Counted from the stretch's first letter, positions 34,804 through 43,266 are shown. The stretch is DNA of 64,000 nt from Clostridiales bacterium (GCA_031287685.1 JAITSQ010000030.1:1-64000); one strand, 5' to 3'. Notes: generated by a model from the letters alone, not told the origin. Made by a program: numbers and translations.

Positions 34804-35070
34804 TATTAATCGTATTCTACCTTATTTGGAGCGGCTGTACGCTTGCCTGCGCCGTCGCCGCCATTATAAACGGGGGGGGGGAAAGTCCTTAACCTTAAAC
34901 AAGCGAAACCTTCAGGCGGCGAGGATTGGCTGAACCCTTTTAGGCAATCCGAAACACCGAGCAAAATAACCGTAACCGCCGGAGGCTTCGCCGCTTCGCT
35001 GATTCACCTCCTAAGCGGCGTGCTTGTACTGGGTTTGGAGGTTTTTCTCGCTATGTACGCTTTCCGCTGA
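34785..35070 (+). pseudogene. Hydrophobic ORF broken at a G10 tract
   Basis: From the ATG at 34785 the frame reads MKTPSKLLIVFYLIWSGC then TLACAVAAIING up to a run of 10 G (34872-34881). Beyond it, in a different frame, comes KVLNLKQAKPSGGEDWLN and finally FAASLIHLLSGVLVLGLE, VFLAMYAFR and a stop at 35070. With 9 or 12 G the two halves would form one membrane protein of about 95 residues. As it stands the frame is broken and stops early. Either this is a decayed gene or the tract switches it on and off. It lies between accC and accD. Confidence 0.45.
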
Positions 35071-35169
35071 CCGGCCCGCGCCGCCAAAAACTAAAGTTGC
35101 TTTGAATCGCCCGGCCTTTTCGCTCGGCTCGGTGTTTTCATTTGTGCCAAAACCGAAAGGAGCTTCCGC

Positions 35170-36030
35170 TTGCTCAAAAAATCGCTTTTTAAAAAACCGA
35201 ATATCCCGCTTGAGGGCGGAGCGGCGCCGCCGCCCACGCTGAAATGCTCGGACTGCGCGCGCCAAATCCCCAAAAAAGAGCTGGCCGAAAATCTGTACGT
35301 CTGTCCCCGGTGCGGCTTTCATTTCAGGATTTCCGCGCGGAGGCGGCTTTCCGTGCTGGTTGACGACGGCACCTTTCAAGAGTTTGACGCCGCGCTTTCC
35401 GGGAAAAACCCGCTGGATTTCCCCGGGTATGACGAAAAGCTGCAAAAATCACGCGAGGACTCCGGCGAAAAAGAGGCCGTCCTCACCGGCGCGGCGGAAA
35501 TAGGCGGCAAAAAATGCGCTCTGTTCATTATGGAGCGCGCCTTTATGATGGGCAGTATGGGCGCGGTCGTGGGCGAAAAAATCACGAGGCTGTTTGAATA
35601 CGCTGCGGAAAACCGCCTGCCCGTCGTCGGCTTTACCCTCTCCGGCGGCGCGCGTATGCAGGAGGGGCTTTTCTCGCTTATGCAGATGGCCAAAGTGTCC
35701 GGCGCGGTGCGCCTTCATGGGGAAGCCGGCCTGCTGTATATCGCCGTGCTGACCGACCCGACCACCGGCGGCGTGACGGCCAGTTTCGCTATGGAGGGCG
35801 ATATAATCCTGGCGGAGCCGAAGGCGCTGATTGCTTTCGCCGGTCCGCGCGTGATTGAGCAGACCATCCGCAAAAAGCTCCCGGAGGGCTTTCAGCGCTC
35901 CGAGCTGCTGCTCGAGAAAGGTTTTCTTGACGCTATCGCCGACAGGCGCGCCCACGCCCAGACAATATCCCGTCTGCTAGGGTTGCACGAGCCGAGAAAC
36001 TTCGACGAGCACAAACACAAGGAGGACTGA
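35170..36030 (+). CDS. accD: Acetyl-CoA carboxylase carboxyltransferase beta subunit
   Basis: A 286-aa AccD. The zinc ribbon is complete: Cys26, Cys29, Cys45 and Cys48 (KCSDC...VCPRCGFHF). The crotonase-like core includes LSGGARMQEGLFSLMQM and LTDPTTGGVTASFAM. The start is a TTG at 35170 with AAAGGAG 9 bp upstream. With AccA it moves the carboxyl group from biotin to acetyl-CoA. accA starts 3 bp after its stop. Confidence 0.95.
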   Translation: MLKKSLFKKPNIPLEGGAAPPPTLKCSDCARQIPKKELAENLYVCPRCGFHFRISARRRLSVLVDDGTFQEFDAALSGKNPLDFPGYDEKLQKSREDSGEKEAVLTGAAEIGGKKCALFIMERAFMMGSMGAVVGEKITRLFEYAAENRLPVVGFTLSGGARMQEGLFSLMQMAKVSGAVRLHGEAGLLYIAVLTDPTTGGVTASFAMEGDIILAEPKALIAFAGPRVIEQTIRKKLPEGFQRSELLLEKGFLDAIADRRAHAQTISRLLGLHEPRNFDEHKHKED

Positions 36031-36032
36031 AA

Positions 36033-36809
36033 GTGCAGGCATACGAAAGAGTTCAGAAGGCGCGCGGGGCCGCCCGGCCAACCGCGCTGTCCCTTATAAA
36101 CGCCGTGTTTACCGGCTTTTTCGAGCTTCACGGAGACAGGGTTTTCGCCGACGACAGGGCGGTCGTCGGCGGCCTTGCCCAGCTTGACGGCGCGCCCGTC
36201 ACCGTAATCGGCCTTGAAAAAGGCTCCTCGGTCAAGGATAAGGTGGAGCGCAATTTTGGCGCGGCTCACCCGGAGGGGTACCGCAAGGCTTTGCGCCTTA
36301 TGAAACAGGCTGAAAAATTCGGCCGTCCTGTCGTGACCATTGTGGACACGGCTGGCGCGTACTGCGGCATAGGCGCGGAGGAACGCGGCCAGGGCAGGGC
36401 CATCGCCGTTAATTTAATGGAAATGATGCGGCTTAAAACCCCGGTTATCTCCATCGTGCTGGGGGAGGGCGGCAGCGGCGGCGCGCTGGCGCTGGCCGTG
36501 GCGGACGAGGTCTGGCTGTTTGAGAACTCCGTTTATTCGGTCATTTCGCCGGAGGGCGCGGCAAGCATTTTATACAAGGACCCGGCCAAGGCCGCCGAAG
36601 CCGCCGACTCTCTCAGGTTAACCGCGGGGGATTTAGCCTCCTTCGGCCTTATCGACCGCGTGTTTTCCGAACATAACGACAACTTCGAGCGCGCGTTTAT
36701 GGACGTTAAAAAAGAGCTTCGCGTGACTCTCAGGAAATTATGCGGACTTAATAAAGAGGAGCTTCTTGAGCTAAGGTGGCGGAAATTCCGCGCTATGGGC
36801 GAGACCTGA
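36033..36809 (+). CDS. accA: Acetyl-CoA carboxylase carboxyltransferase alpha subunit
   Basis: A 258-aa AccA of the short form. It has FFELHGDRVFADD, GAAHPEGYRKALRLM, DTAGAYCGIGAEERGQG and LGEGGSGGALALAVAD, the CoA and biotin-site motifs. The start is GTG at 36033 after AAGGAGG. It is the last gene of the fab-acc operon; a MITE-like element follows. Confidence 0.95.
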   Translation: MQAYERVQKARGAARPTALSLINAVFTGFFELHGDRVFADDRAVVGGLAQLDGAPVTVIGLEKGSSVKDKVERNFGAAHPEGYRKALRLMKQAEKFGRPVVTIVDTAGAYCGIGAEERGQGRAIAVNLMEMMRLKTPVISIVLGEGGSGGALALAVADEVWLFENSVYSVISPEGAASILYKDPAKAAEAADSLRLTAGDLASFGLIDRVFSEHNDNFERAFMDVKKELRVTLRKLCGLNKEELLELRWRKFRAMGET

Positions 36810-36859
36810 CCTTTCGGGGCTTGCTCCGGTTTTAAAACGCGGCGATAAAAAACACTCCT

Positions 36860-36999
36860 TAGAGCAATTCCAGGTTTGACTTGCCGCTTTCGAGCCGGAA
36901 ATCGCGATGCCACGCCACGAGCGTTGGCGAAGCCAATGCGGGGAACAGCGTTTCCGGCGATGAATAATAAGGCGGCTTATGTCAAACGGAATTGCTATA
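36860..36999. mobile_element. MITE-like element, TIR type AGAGCAATTCC (140 bp)
   Basis: Ends TAGAGCAATTCC...GTTTGAC and GTCAAACGGAATTGCTATA frame a core with TTTCGAGCCGGAAATCGCG and TTTCCGGCGATG. It fills most of the space between the convergent accA and EFR1 genes. No gene is visible in 36810-37058 apart from this element. Confidence 0.65.
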
Positions 37000-37058
37000 A
37001 AAACCGGGGCGTTTTTTTATTGTCCGCCGCTTTTGATACGAACCCCGATTAAAATCAT

Positions 37059-37130
37059 AACCCGTTGCGGGTCAAAATCTCCGCCGCGTCTTTGCCAACG
37101 CCGAGAATTTTTGCAATGTCTGTCATTCTC
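37059..37130 (-). CDS. Possible 23-aa ORF
   Basis: MTDIAKILGVGKDAAEILTR and three further residues, starting 9 bp after the EFR1 gene stop on the same strand, with GAGTGAGAG before the ATG. It could be a micropeptide or a gene remnant. I do not recognise it. Confidence 0.25.
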
Positions 37131-37139
37131 TCACTCACC

Positions 37140-37901
37140 TTACCTTCGCACCAAATCCGCAGCGGTAACATCAGGGTGCCGATAGCGCTTGCGCTTCTCT
37201 GTCTTGCCTTTATAGTTTATCGCTCTCCGCGGGCAAAACTGCAAACACGCCATACATTGCTCACATTTTTCGCCGAACGTAGGCTTGCCGTCTTTGAGTT
37301 CGATGTTGCAAACCGGGCAGATTTTGGCGCACAGACTGCAGGAAACGCAACCGCCGCTGACGGTATAATCACGCGCGGCCTCGTGGACTTTCCCTCGCGC
37401 CCGCTCCGTCATAGACATCGAACCCGGCTTCGGCAAAGCGCGGGGGCGTTTTTCCTTATCACGAATTGCCGCCGCGATTTTGGGCAAAACTTTGGCGGCG
37501 TGGCGGTTTGCCGCGTTTGTAAAAAACATCCTGCCGTACAATAAAATATAGTTCGCGCCCATAATTAAGAGTGTCCCGTAATCCAATTCGCGGCTTTGCG
37601 CCGAAAGCAGGGCGTTCATCTCATTGAGTCCGTTTTGCGGTATGCCGCCGCGCGTCGCGATTGCGAACAGATAAGCGTTCGGACATTTGGAGAAGTCGAG
37701 CGACTCTACAAAGTTCTTGACTACGAGAGGAACGCCGCCGAAGTATATCGGGTAAACGAATCCGATACGCTCGAAGCCTCCCAAATCCGCGCCGAAATTA
37801 TCCGCGACAGGCGCAATTTTCGTGTCGCCAAGAACTTTCGCGATTTCCCGCGCCGCGAATAGACTGTTCCCCGTGCCGGAAAAATAGAATATTATGTTCA
37901 T
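37140..37901 (-). CDS. EFR1-family flavodoxin/ferredoxin fusion protein
   Basis: A 253-aa fusion. The N-terminal half is a flavodoxin-like domain with an FMN loop FYFSGTGNS (residues 5-13) and FVYPIYFGGVP. The C-terminal part has two 4Fe-4S motifs, CVSCSLCAKICPVC and CEQCMACLQFCP. EFR1 proteins are found in Clostridia and are expected to transfer electrons between a flavin and iron-sulfur clusters in the cytosol; partners are not known. It overlaps the stop of the MBL hydrolase gene by 4 bp, so the two form an operon. Confidence 0.88.
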   Translation of the reverse strand: MNIIFYFSGTGNSLFAAREIAKVLGDTKIAPVADNFGADLGGFERIGFVYPIYFGGVPLVVKNFVESLDFSKCPNAYLFAIATRGGIPQNGLNEMNALLSAQSRELDYGTLLIMGANYILLYGRMFFTNAANRHAAKVLPKIAAAIRDKEKRPRALPKPGSMSMTERARGKVHEAARDYTVSGGCVSCSLCAKICPVCNIELKDGKPTFGEKCEQCMACLQFCPRRAINYKGKTEKRKRYRHPDVTAADLVRR

Positions 37902-38488
37902 AAGTCAACCTCCTGTCCCGGCTCGATTATCAGCTTGTTCGGCGCGTCCCATTTCTCGGCTTTGGCGCGGTCGAACAGCGCGCCGGGTTTTAAGTGTATG
38001 ATAATGCTGTGCCTCGCGCCGATTATCCGCGCGCATTCCGCCGCTTCTTTCAATCCCATATTGAATTTGCCGTCGCCGCAGAATATGGCGTAGTCAAGCC
38101 CCCGCTCCGCGAACGACTTCATTTGCTCCGTTTTCGACGTATCTCCGGAGCAGTAGATTTTCAGTCCGTCGAACGACAGAATATAGCCGACGCATTGCTT
38201 CGGATTGTGCATAATATTTTTCGCTTCAACTGCTTCGATTACAATGCCGTCCACGTCGAAGCTGTTATGCTTACCGCCCGCGAGAGCTTCCTCGTGAGTA
38301 ATAATTCTGCAATCAGGCTTTTGCGCGATTAGCTGAATCTGGTTGTGGTCGCTGTGTCCGTGCGTGACGAGTATCACGTCGGCGGGCGGGCCATAGCCGT
38401 CGCCGGCGTAAGGGTCAACGTAGATAACGCGCCCGTCGTTAGCGGTGAACCGATAGCTCCCGTGTCCCTGATAGTAGAGTTTAGCCAT
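37898..38488 (-). CDS. MBL-fold metal-dependent hydrolase (UlaG-like)
   Basis: A 196-aa metallo-beta-lactamase-fold protein. The metal motif is VTHGHSDHNQIQ, with a later SGDTSKTEQM and a C-terminal IIHLKPG. It opens AKLYYQGHGSYRFTANDGRV, like UlaG-type hydrolases. I chose the ATG at 38488 because GAGGG lies 8 bp upstream; a longer frame from 38509 has no better signal. Its substrate is unknown. It is cotranscribed with the EFR1 gene. Confidence 0.85.
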   Translation of the reverse strand: MAKLYYQGHGSYRFTANDGRVIYVDPYAGDGYGPPADVILVTHGHSDHNQIQLIAQKPDCRIITHEEALAGGKHNSFDVDGIVIEAVEAKNIMHNPKQCVGYILSFDGLKIYCSGDTSKTEQMKSFAERGLDYAIFCGDGKFNMGLKEAAECARIIGARHSIIIHLKPGALFDRAKAEKWDAPNKLIIEPGQEVDL

Positions 38489-38560
38489 TATTCGTCCCTC
38501 ATTTTTCATAAATTGACGTATGCGTCAGCTTGCCGCCGACGCGCCTTGAATTCCTCAAAT

Positions 38561-38865
38561 CTATTGAGCGCGCGGTTTCGCCGAACGGCTCAATATTCCG
38601 CGGCGCTCGGCCGGTCGCGACCTCTCGCCCGAGCGTAATGTGAGGCTGTATTTGCGGCCGTCCGTTTCAAAGACATATAGCGGGGCTTGCCCTTTTTTTC
38701 GTTCCCGCTGGACGACATTGGCGTTGCGGCGGTCAGCCTCATACTCCGGCAAAAAATCGGGAACCGTCACCAAGCCCTCAAACAGCGGGCAATCTAATCC
38801 ATCGCCGTCCGTCTTGTCCGGCGTTTGAGGGCGCCCGCCCTTCCGGCGGTTTTTAAATTCCGCCG
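38561..38865 (-). pseudogene. Unrecognised gene remnant downstream of recG
   Basis: On the minus strand an open frame without a credible start reads FAAEFKNRRKGGRPQTPDK, LFEGLVTVPDFLPEYEADRR and YVFETDGRKYSLTLRSGER before a stop at 38561. The composition is protein-like, yet the frame begins abruptly just after the recG stop with no ribosome site. It looks like the end of a gene whose beginning has been lost. The family is unknown. Confidence 0.45.
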
Positions 38866-38869
38866 CGAA

Positions 38870-40927
38870 TCACAGCACTTCTGAATTTCCGGCGAAAGCG
38901 CTCCAGTCAAGCCCCGCCGCGTCCAGCAGGGCGCGTATTTCCTCCGGCTTCAAGCTCTCCGCCGCTTCCTTAGCCTCCTTGACGGACTCCGCGTCGCGAT
39001 AGAGGTTGGCGATGCGCATCTCGGGCAACCCGTGCTGCCTGGTGCCGAAAAAATCCCCCGGGCCGCGAAGCTCCAAATCCGCCTCGGCTAGGTCAAAACC
39101 GTCAAGCCCAGCCGACATAGCTTCCATACGCCGCTTTGTATTCTCCGCCTTTGAATCGGTTATGAGCACGCAGTAAGACTTGTGCGCTCCGCGCCCGACG
39201 CGCCCGCGAAGCTGATGCAACGCGGAAAGACCGAACCGCTCGGCGTTTTCGACGACCATAAGCGCGGCGTTCGGCACGTTCACGCCGACCTCCACAACCG
39301 TCGTCGATACAAGCGCCCGAGTCGCGCCGCCGGCAAACGCGGCCATAACGCGCTCCTTTTCGTCCTCTCGCATTTTGCCGTGCAAAACGACCGCGTCGAG
39401 GGAGGGACAGGCTCTTTTCAGCTCCCGGGCGTAATCGATAACCGCCTTCAGTTCGGACTTATCGTCCGGCTCCCGAAGCTCGTCCGGAGCCGCCCCCGGC
39501 GAAAGGCCTATCGCGGCGCAGACGAAATAAACCTGCCGCCCCTCCTCCGCGAGTTTTTGCGCGAAGCTCCACACGCGGCGGCGGTATTTTGACGAAACCG
39601 CGTAAGTCTCAATTTTCCGCCGCCCCGCCGGCATATCCCGTATCGTCGAAATATCCATATCCCCGTACAGAACAAGCCCAAGGCTTCGGGGAATCGGCGT
39701 GGCGGTCATAACAAGGACGTGCGGCCCTTTCCCCTTTTCCGCCAGCGCCCGGCGCTGTAAAACCCCGAAACGGTGCTGCTCGTCCGTAATTACAAGGCCC
39801 AGAGCCGCGAACTCCGTCCGCTCCTGAAAAGCGGCGTGCGTGGCCACTACCATCTTCGCCTCGCCGCTTGATATATCCCGCAGTGCCGCTTCCTTCGCGG
39901 CTTTCTTGAGCGCGCCGGTCAGCAGCGTGGTTTTTATCCCAAGCGGCCCGAATAAGTTGGAAAAATATGTAAAATGCTGGCCCGCCAAAACGGTCGTCGG
40001 GGCCATTATCGCCGCCTGGAAACCGTTTTTGGCGGCTATGAAGCAAAGCAGGGCCGCCACGAGCGTCTTGCCGCATCCCACGTCCCCTTGGAGGAGGCGG
40101 TTCGCGGCGCGCCCGCTTGAAAAATCGCCGGCAATCTCGCTAAACGCCGCTTTCTGCCCCTCCGTCAGCTCATACGGCAAAATCCCCAAAATCGGGGAAA
40201 TATCGGCGTCCCGAAAAACGATTCCGTTTTTTTTGCGCTTTATAAGCCCCCGCGCCGAAAAAAGGGCCGCCTGCGCCAGGAGCAGCTCGTCGAAAACAAG
40301 GCGGCGGCGGGACTCCAAGAAGGCGGCGGCGCTTTCGGGAAAGTGAATATTCCTTATCGCGAAGGCCCGCCCGCAAAGGGCGTATTTTTCGCGGATTCGC
40401 GGCGGCAGAGGGTCGTCCTCAAGCGGCGGCAGGCCGTCTAACGCGGCCTTTACAAAGCCCCTGAGGATTTTGGCGGAAAGCCCCTCCGTCACGCGGTATT
40501 GCGGCACAATCCGCAAAAAGCCGCCCTTTGACGACGGCGCGTAGTCCGCGACGGCCATCCGCCGCTCCCCGAAGCGGCCCTCCGCCCGGCCCGCGAGGAA
40601 GTATTCCTCCCCGCGCCTGAAATTACCCCGCATATACGGCTGATTGTACCACACGGCGTACAGACCGCCGGTATCGTCCGAAAAATAGACCCGAGTCACC
40701 CACACGCCGTTTTTCATCACGCTCTCTGAATTGCCGCAAACGGCGCGGATTACGCAAAAATCGCCGGTTCCCGCCTTGCCCGCGGGCGTCGTCCGCGTCA
40801 GGTCAAGGTAAGCGCGGGGATAATAAAAAAGCAGGTCCCCCACCGTCAGAATCCCCAGTTTCTCAAGCAGGGCCGCCCGCTTCTCCCCCGCGCCGCGTAT
40901 GGTTTTTATATCGTCGTTAAAGGTCAT
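38870..40927 (-). CDS. recG: ATP-dependent DNA helicase RecG
   Basis: A 685-aa RecG that remodels stalled replication forks and Holliday junctions. It has an N-terminal wedge/OB domain (DFCVIRAVCGNSESV region), then helicase motifs GDVGCGKTLVAAL (Walker A), DEQHRFG (motif II), MTATPIPRSL (motif III), VVEVGVNVPNA and QLRGRVGRGAHKSYC (motif VI). The family N-terminus fits the ATG at 40927 (MTFNDDIKTIRGAGEKR). A consensus promoter ends about 7 bp before this ATG, so the transcript probably has no leader. A frame open to 40966 would begin inside the -35 box. Confidence 0.94.
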   Translation of the reverse strand: MTFNDDIKTIRGAGEKRAALLEKLGILTVGDLLFYYPRAYLDLTRTTPAGKAGTGDFCVIRAVCGNSESVMKNGVWVTRVYFSDDTGGLYAVWYNQPYMRGNFRRGEEYFLAGRAEGRFGERRMAVADYAPSSKGGFLRIVPQYRVTEGLSAKILRGFVKAALDGLPPLEDDPLPPRIREKYALCGRAFAIRNIHFPESAAAFLESRRRLVFDELLLAQAALFSARGLIKRKKNGIVFRDADISPILGILPYELTEGQKAAFSEIAGDFSSGRAANRLLQGDVGCGKTLVAALLCFIAAKNGFQAAIMAPTTVLAGQHFTYFSNLFGPLGIKTTLLTGALKKAAKEAALRDISSGEAKMVVATHAAFQERTEFAALGLVITDEQHRFGVLQRRALAEKGKGPHVLVMTATPIPRSLGLVLYGDMDISTIRDMPAGRRKIETYAVSSKYRRRVWSFAQKLAEEGRQVYFVCAAIGLSPGAAPDELREPDDKSELKAVIDYARELKRACPSLDAVVLHGKMREDEKERVMAAFAGGATRALVSTTVVEVGVNVPNAALMVVENAERFGLSALHQLRGRVGRGAHKSYCVLITDSKAENTKRRMEAMSAGLDGFDLAEADLELRGPGDFFGTRQHGLPEMRIANLYRDAESVKEAKEAAESLKPEEIRALLDAAGLDWSAFAGNSEVL

Positions 40928-40933
40928 ATCCGT

Positions 40934-40962
40934 ATTATATAAAAAAAACCGCGTCAGGTCAA
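40934..40962 (-). promoter_or_regulatory. Sigma-A promoter of recG
   Basis: On the minus strand TTGACC (40957-40962) and TATAAT (40934-40939) are 17 bp apart. The expected start of the RNA falls at or next to the recG ATG. Confidence 0.75.
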
Positions 40963-40982
40963 TCATTTTTTGAATTTTTGTG

Positions 40983-41011
40983 TTGACACGCCCCGCGGCT
41001 TGTGCTAAAAT
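40983..41011 (+). promoter_or_regulatory. Sigma-A promoter of the tRNA-Ala gene
   Basis: TTGACA (40983-40988) and TAAAAT (41006-41011) with 17 bp spacing lie 11 bp before the tRNA 5' end. It is divergent from the recG promoter, with the two -35 boxes 20 bp apart. Confidence 0.85.
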
Positions 41012-41021
41012 AATTCTTAAT

Positions 41022-41094
41022 GGGGATATAGCTCAGCTGGGAGAGCACTTGAATGGCATTCAAGGGGTCAAGGGTTCGAGTCCCTCTATCTCCA
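41022..41094 (+). tRNA. tRNA-Ala (anticodon GGC)
   Basis: The 73-nt cloverleaf has acceptor stem GGGGATA/TATCTCC with one G-U pair, D arm GCTC-AGCTGGGA-GAGC, anticodon arm CTTGA-ATGGCAT-TCAAG with anticodon GGC, a 5-nt variable loop and T arm AAGGG-TTCGAGT-CCCTC, where the outer pair is A-C. The discriminator base is A. CCA is not encoded. Confidence 0.93.
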
Positions 41095-41147
41095 TTACTT
41101 ACTTAAGAGAACGATTCTAACAGTGCGGAAAGGATTTGTTTTTGTCA

Positions 41148-41693
41148 ATGAAAAAGTTTTCTTGTTCACTTTGCGGCTACGTCCACGAGGGAAACGAACC
41201 TCCGGAATTCTGTCCGCTTTGCAAGGCTCCCGCTTCCAAATTCACGGAGGTCGGCTCGGGCCTGGTTTTCGCGGACGAGCACAAAATCGGCGTGGCAAAG
41301 GGCGTTGACCAGGAAGTTTTGGAGGGTCTGCGCGCCAACTTCAACGGCGAGTGCACAGAAGTCGGTATGTATTTGGCTATGAGCCGCCAGGCTGACCGGG
41401 AGGGTTATCCCGAAGTGGCCGAAGCGTATAAGCGTATCGCCTTTGAGGAAGCCGACCACGCCGCTCGGTTCGCCGAGCTTTTGGGCGAGGTTGTCGACCC
41501 GTGCACCAAAACCAACCTTGAGAAGCGCGTCGCCGCCGAGCACGGCGCCACCCAAGGCAAAAAAGACATCGCCACGAAAGCCAAAGAACTCGGCCTTGAC
41601 GCTATTCACGACACCGTGCACGAAATGTGCAAGGACGAAGCGCGGCACGGCAAGGCTTTTCAGGGTTTGCTCGAAAGGTATTTTAACAAGTAA
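41148..41693 (+). CDS. Reverse rubrerythrin (N-terminal rubredoxin domain)
   Basis: A 181-aa rubrerythrin with the rubredoxin domain first: Cys6, Cys9, Cys22 and Cys25 ([10 protein letters not shown]...FCPLCKAP). The four-helix diiron domain follows, with ligands in [23 protein letters not shown] and [13 protein letters not shown]. Reverse rubrerythrins reduce hydrogen peroxide with NADH-derived electrons and protect Clostridia against air. The ATG at 41148 is 14 bp from AAAGGA; a TTG two codons earlier is better spaced and may be the actual start. A terminator follows. Confidence 0.92.
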   Translation: MKKFSCSLCGYVHEGNEPPEFCPLCKAPASKFTEVGSGLVFADEHKIGVAKGVDQEVLEGLRANFNGECTEVGMYLAMSRQADREGYPEVAEAYKRIAFEEADHAARFAELLGEVVDPCTKTNLEKRVAAEHGATQGKKDIATKAKELGLDAIHDTVHEMCKDEARHGKAFQGLLERYFNK

Positions 41694-41711
41694 TCAATCA
41701 CGAAAAATAAA

Positions 41712-41746
41712 GACCGCCTATGCTAAGCTAAACCAGGCGGTTTTTT
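41712..41746 (+). terminator. Intrinsic terminator of the rubrerythrin gene
   Basis: Stem ACCGCCT / AGGCGGT followed by TTTTTT, 20 bp after the stop codon. Confidence 0.85.
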
Positions 41747-41772
41747 GATTAACGGGAAAAACGGCGGAGAAC

Positions 41773-41880
41773 GCTCGGTGTTTGAGGTTGTCTAAAAAAG
41801 ATTTAGACAACCTCAAGCCCCCTTCTTGCCCTGTGTTTTGGCTTGCCTAAAAAGATTTAAGCAAACCAAAGCCCCCTCCT
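41773..41880. repeat. Palindromic repeats, two units in reverse orientation
   Basis: GCTCGGTGTTT, stem GAGGTTGTCTAAA/TTTAGACAACCTC, AAGCCCCCTTCTTG, then a second unit with stem TTGGCTTGCCTAAA/TTTAAGCAAACCAA and AGCCCCCTCCTT. The array ends at the stop codon of the alarmone synthetase gene. Confidence 0.85.
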
Positions 41881-42686
41881 TAGTAATTCACCTTCCACAT
41901 ATTCGCCAGCGTCGTGATTTTCACGTCAAGAGCCTGAAGCTCCTCTAATCCGCCGCTCTGGTTTATGCTTATAAACTGACGGTGCAGCTCGTTGGCCTCC
42001 TCCACGTGCGCGGTAAAATAAAGGTTGCCTATTCTTTTAAGTATTGAATTCGCAAGGTTGTCGCGCAGAAACTTGACGTTTTGCGCCTCAATTATTTCAT
42101 CGTGAATTTTGCTCATTTCCATATCTAATTTATGCGCCGCCGCCGCCGATTCCTGCAAACGCTTCTGAATCGGCTCCGGGATATTCCCGCTGTATTTATA
42201 CTTTAAGGAATGTTCGATTGTTGACCAGAAGTTCATCGCGAGGGTGCGAATCTGAATCTCCGCCCAAACCTCCTTTTCCCCCGTTAACGTCATCACGGTG
42301 TACCTGACGAGCATATGGTAGCTTTGGTATCCGCTGGGCTTGGCTTTTTTGATATAATCCCGCTCTTGGCGGACGCTCAGGTCAAACCCGTCTCGGCGGC
42401 GTATAAGCCCCGCCACCCTCTCTATATCCTCGACGAAACGGCAGATTACGCGCACGCCGGCTATGTCTTCCATGCGCTCGGACACTTCGTCAAGAGGTAT
42501 ATTTTTCCGCGACGCTTTTTCCATAATTGAAGCCGCGTTCTTTACCCGGCCGTAGACATTCTCCACAGGGGAGTGAAGCCCGTTCCGATGGGATTCCTCT
42601 GATATGAAACGAAATTTTGCCACAAGTTCATCTACGGCCTGTTGATAGGGGACCAAAAAAATGTCCCAGTTTATAGGCTTGCTCAT
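41880..42686 (-). CDS. Small alarmone synthetase (RelA/SpoT nucleotidyltransferase domain)
   Basis: A 268-aa GTP pyrophosphokinase-family protein. It has the synthetase motifs NVYGRVKNAASIMEKA, DIAGVRVICRFVEDI, DYIKKAKPSGYQSYHMLV and EIQIRTLAMNFWSTIEHSLKYK (written as EIQIRTLAMNFW and STIEHSLKYK). There is no HD hydrolase or TGS/ACT domain, so it is of the RelQ/RelP type that only makes (p)ppGpp. It is longer than RelQ because of a C-terminal helical tail of about 60 residues. The ATG at 42686 has GGAGG 5 bp upstream. Confidence 0.9.
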   Translation of the reverse strand: MSKPINWDIFLVPYQQAVDELVAKFRFISEESHRNGLHSPVENVYGRVKNAASIMEKASRKNIPLDEVSERMEDIAGVRVICRFVEDIERVAGLIRRRDGFDLSVRQERDYIKKAKPSGYQSYHMLVRYTVMTLTGEKEVWAEIQIRTLAMNFWSTIEHSLKYKYSGNIPEPIQKRLQESAAAAHKLDMEMSKIHDEIIEAQNVKFLRDNLANSILKRIGNLYFTAHVEEANELHRQFISINQSGGLEELQALDVKITTLANMWKVNY

Positions 42687-42721
42687 ATATCCTCCCAAAG
42701 GCGCCGCAACGTATTTTTTTA

Positions 42722-42750
42722 ATTATACCACGCTTCTTGCCGCCGTTCAA
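42722..42750 (-). promoter_or_regulatory. Sigma-A promoter of the alarmone synthetase gene
   Basis: On the minus strand TTGAAC (42745-42750) and TATAAT (42722-42727) with 17 bp spacing, 36 bp upstream of the start codon. Confidence 0.75.
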
Positions 42751-42860
42751 GGATTTTATTCGCGGACGCGCCGCTGGCCGAGAGGGCGGTGGCGCAGGAC
42801 AGGCGTCAGGAAAGGGCTTATTATAAGAACAACGGAAGGACAAACCGAGAGGGGATTGAT

Positions 42861-42916
42861 TTGCTCGGTGTTTTGGATTGTCTAAAAGGATTTAGACAAT
42901 CCAAAGCCCCCTTCTT
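42861..42916. repeat. Palindromic repeat, one unit in reverse orientation
   Basis: TTGCTCGGTGTTT, stem TTGGATTGTCTAAA/TTTAGACAATCCAA, AGCCCCCTTCTT. It abuts the truncated methyltransferase and supplies its last codons. Confidence 0.85.
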
Positions 42917-43266
42917 TCCCGCCGTCGTAGTCCAAAAGCGCAAGATTGACCACCGCGCCGTCGAACGCGTCATTCGATTTCTGAATCGCGGCGATTTCCT
43001 CGCCCGTGAACGTCTGCCCCGCGTAACTGCCGCCGATATTTACCCAAAGCGTTCCGCTGGGCGCAAGCGTCCGGCGAACCTTCGCGGAATACCGCAACAA
43101 GTTTTTCGATATAGGCTTCCGGCGTTTCTTCAAGCCCTATCCGTCCGGCGACGCCGTAATCGCGCAAGCCGTAATAAGGCGGGCTTGTTACGTGAGTTTG
43201 AACGCTTTCGCTTTCGACTTCCGCCAGCGCGGTTAGCGCGTCGCCTACGATAATTGTATTTGTCAT
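42882..43266 (-). pseudogene. DNA methyltransferase, frameshifted and truncated
   Basis: From the ATG at 43266 the frame reads MTNTIIVGDALTALAEVESE then VTSPPYYGLRDYG. This is the start of a site-specific DNA methylase with the catalytic SPPY motif, of the type common in phages and restriction systems. At about 43080 the frame shifts by one extra base: the continuation in the other frame is RRTLAPSGTLWVNIGGSYAG. It then runs into the palindromic repeat at 42861 and stops. The target-recognition region is missing, so it should be inactive. Confidence 0.8.

Noticed and set aside
34512-35070. ATP synthase c/K subunit-like gene
   Set aside because: The hydrophobic pieces have Gly and Ala but lack the paired helices with a conserved Glu/Asp of that family.
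42789-42863. Possible phage gene piece (AQDRRQERAYYKNNG) on the plus strand
   Set aside because: Too short and without a recognised family or ribosome site; it runs into the palindromic repeat.
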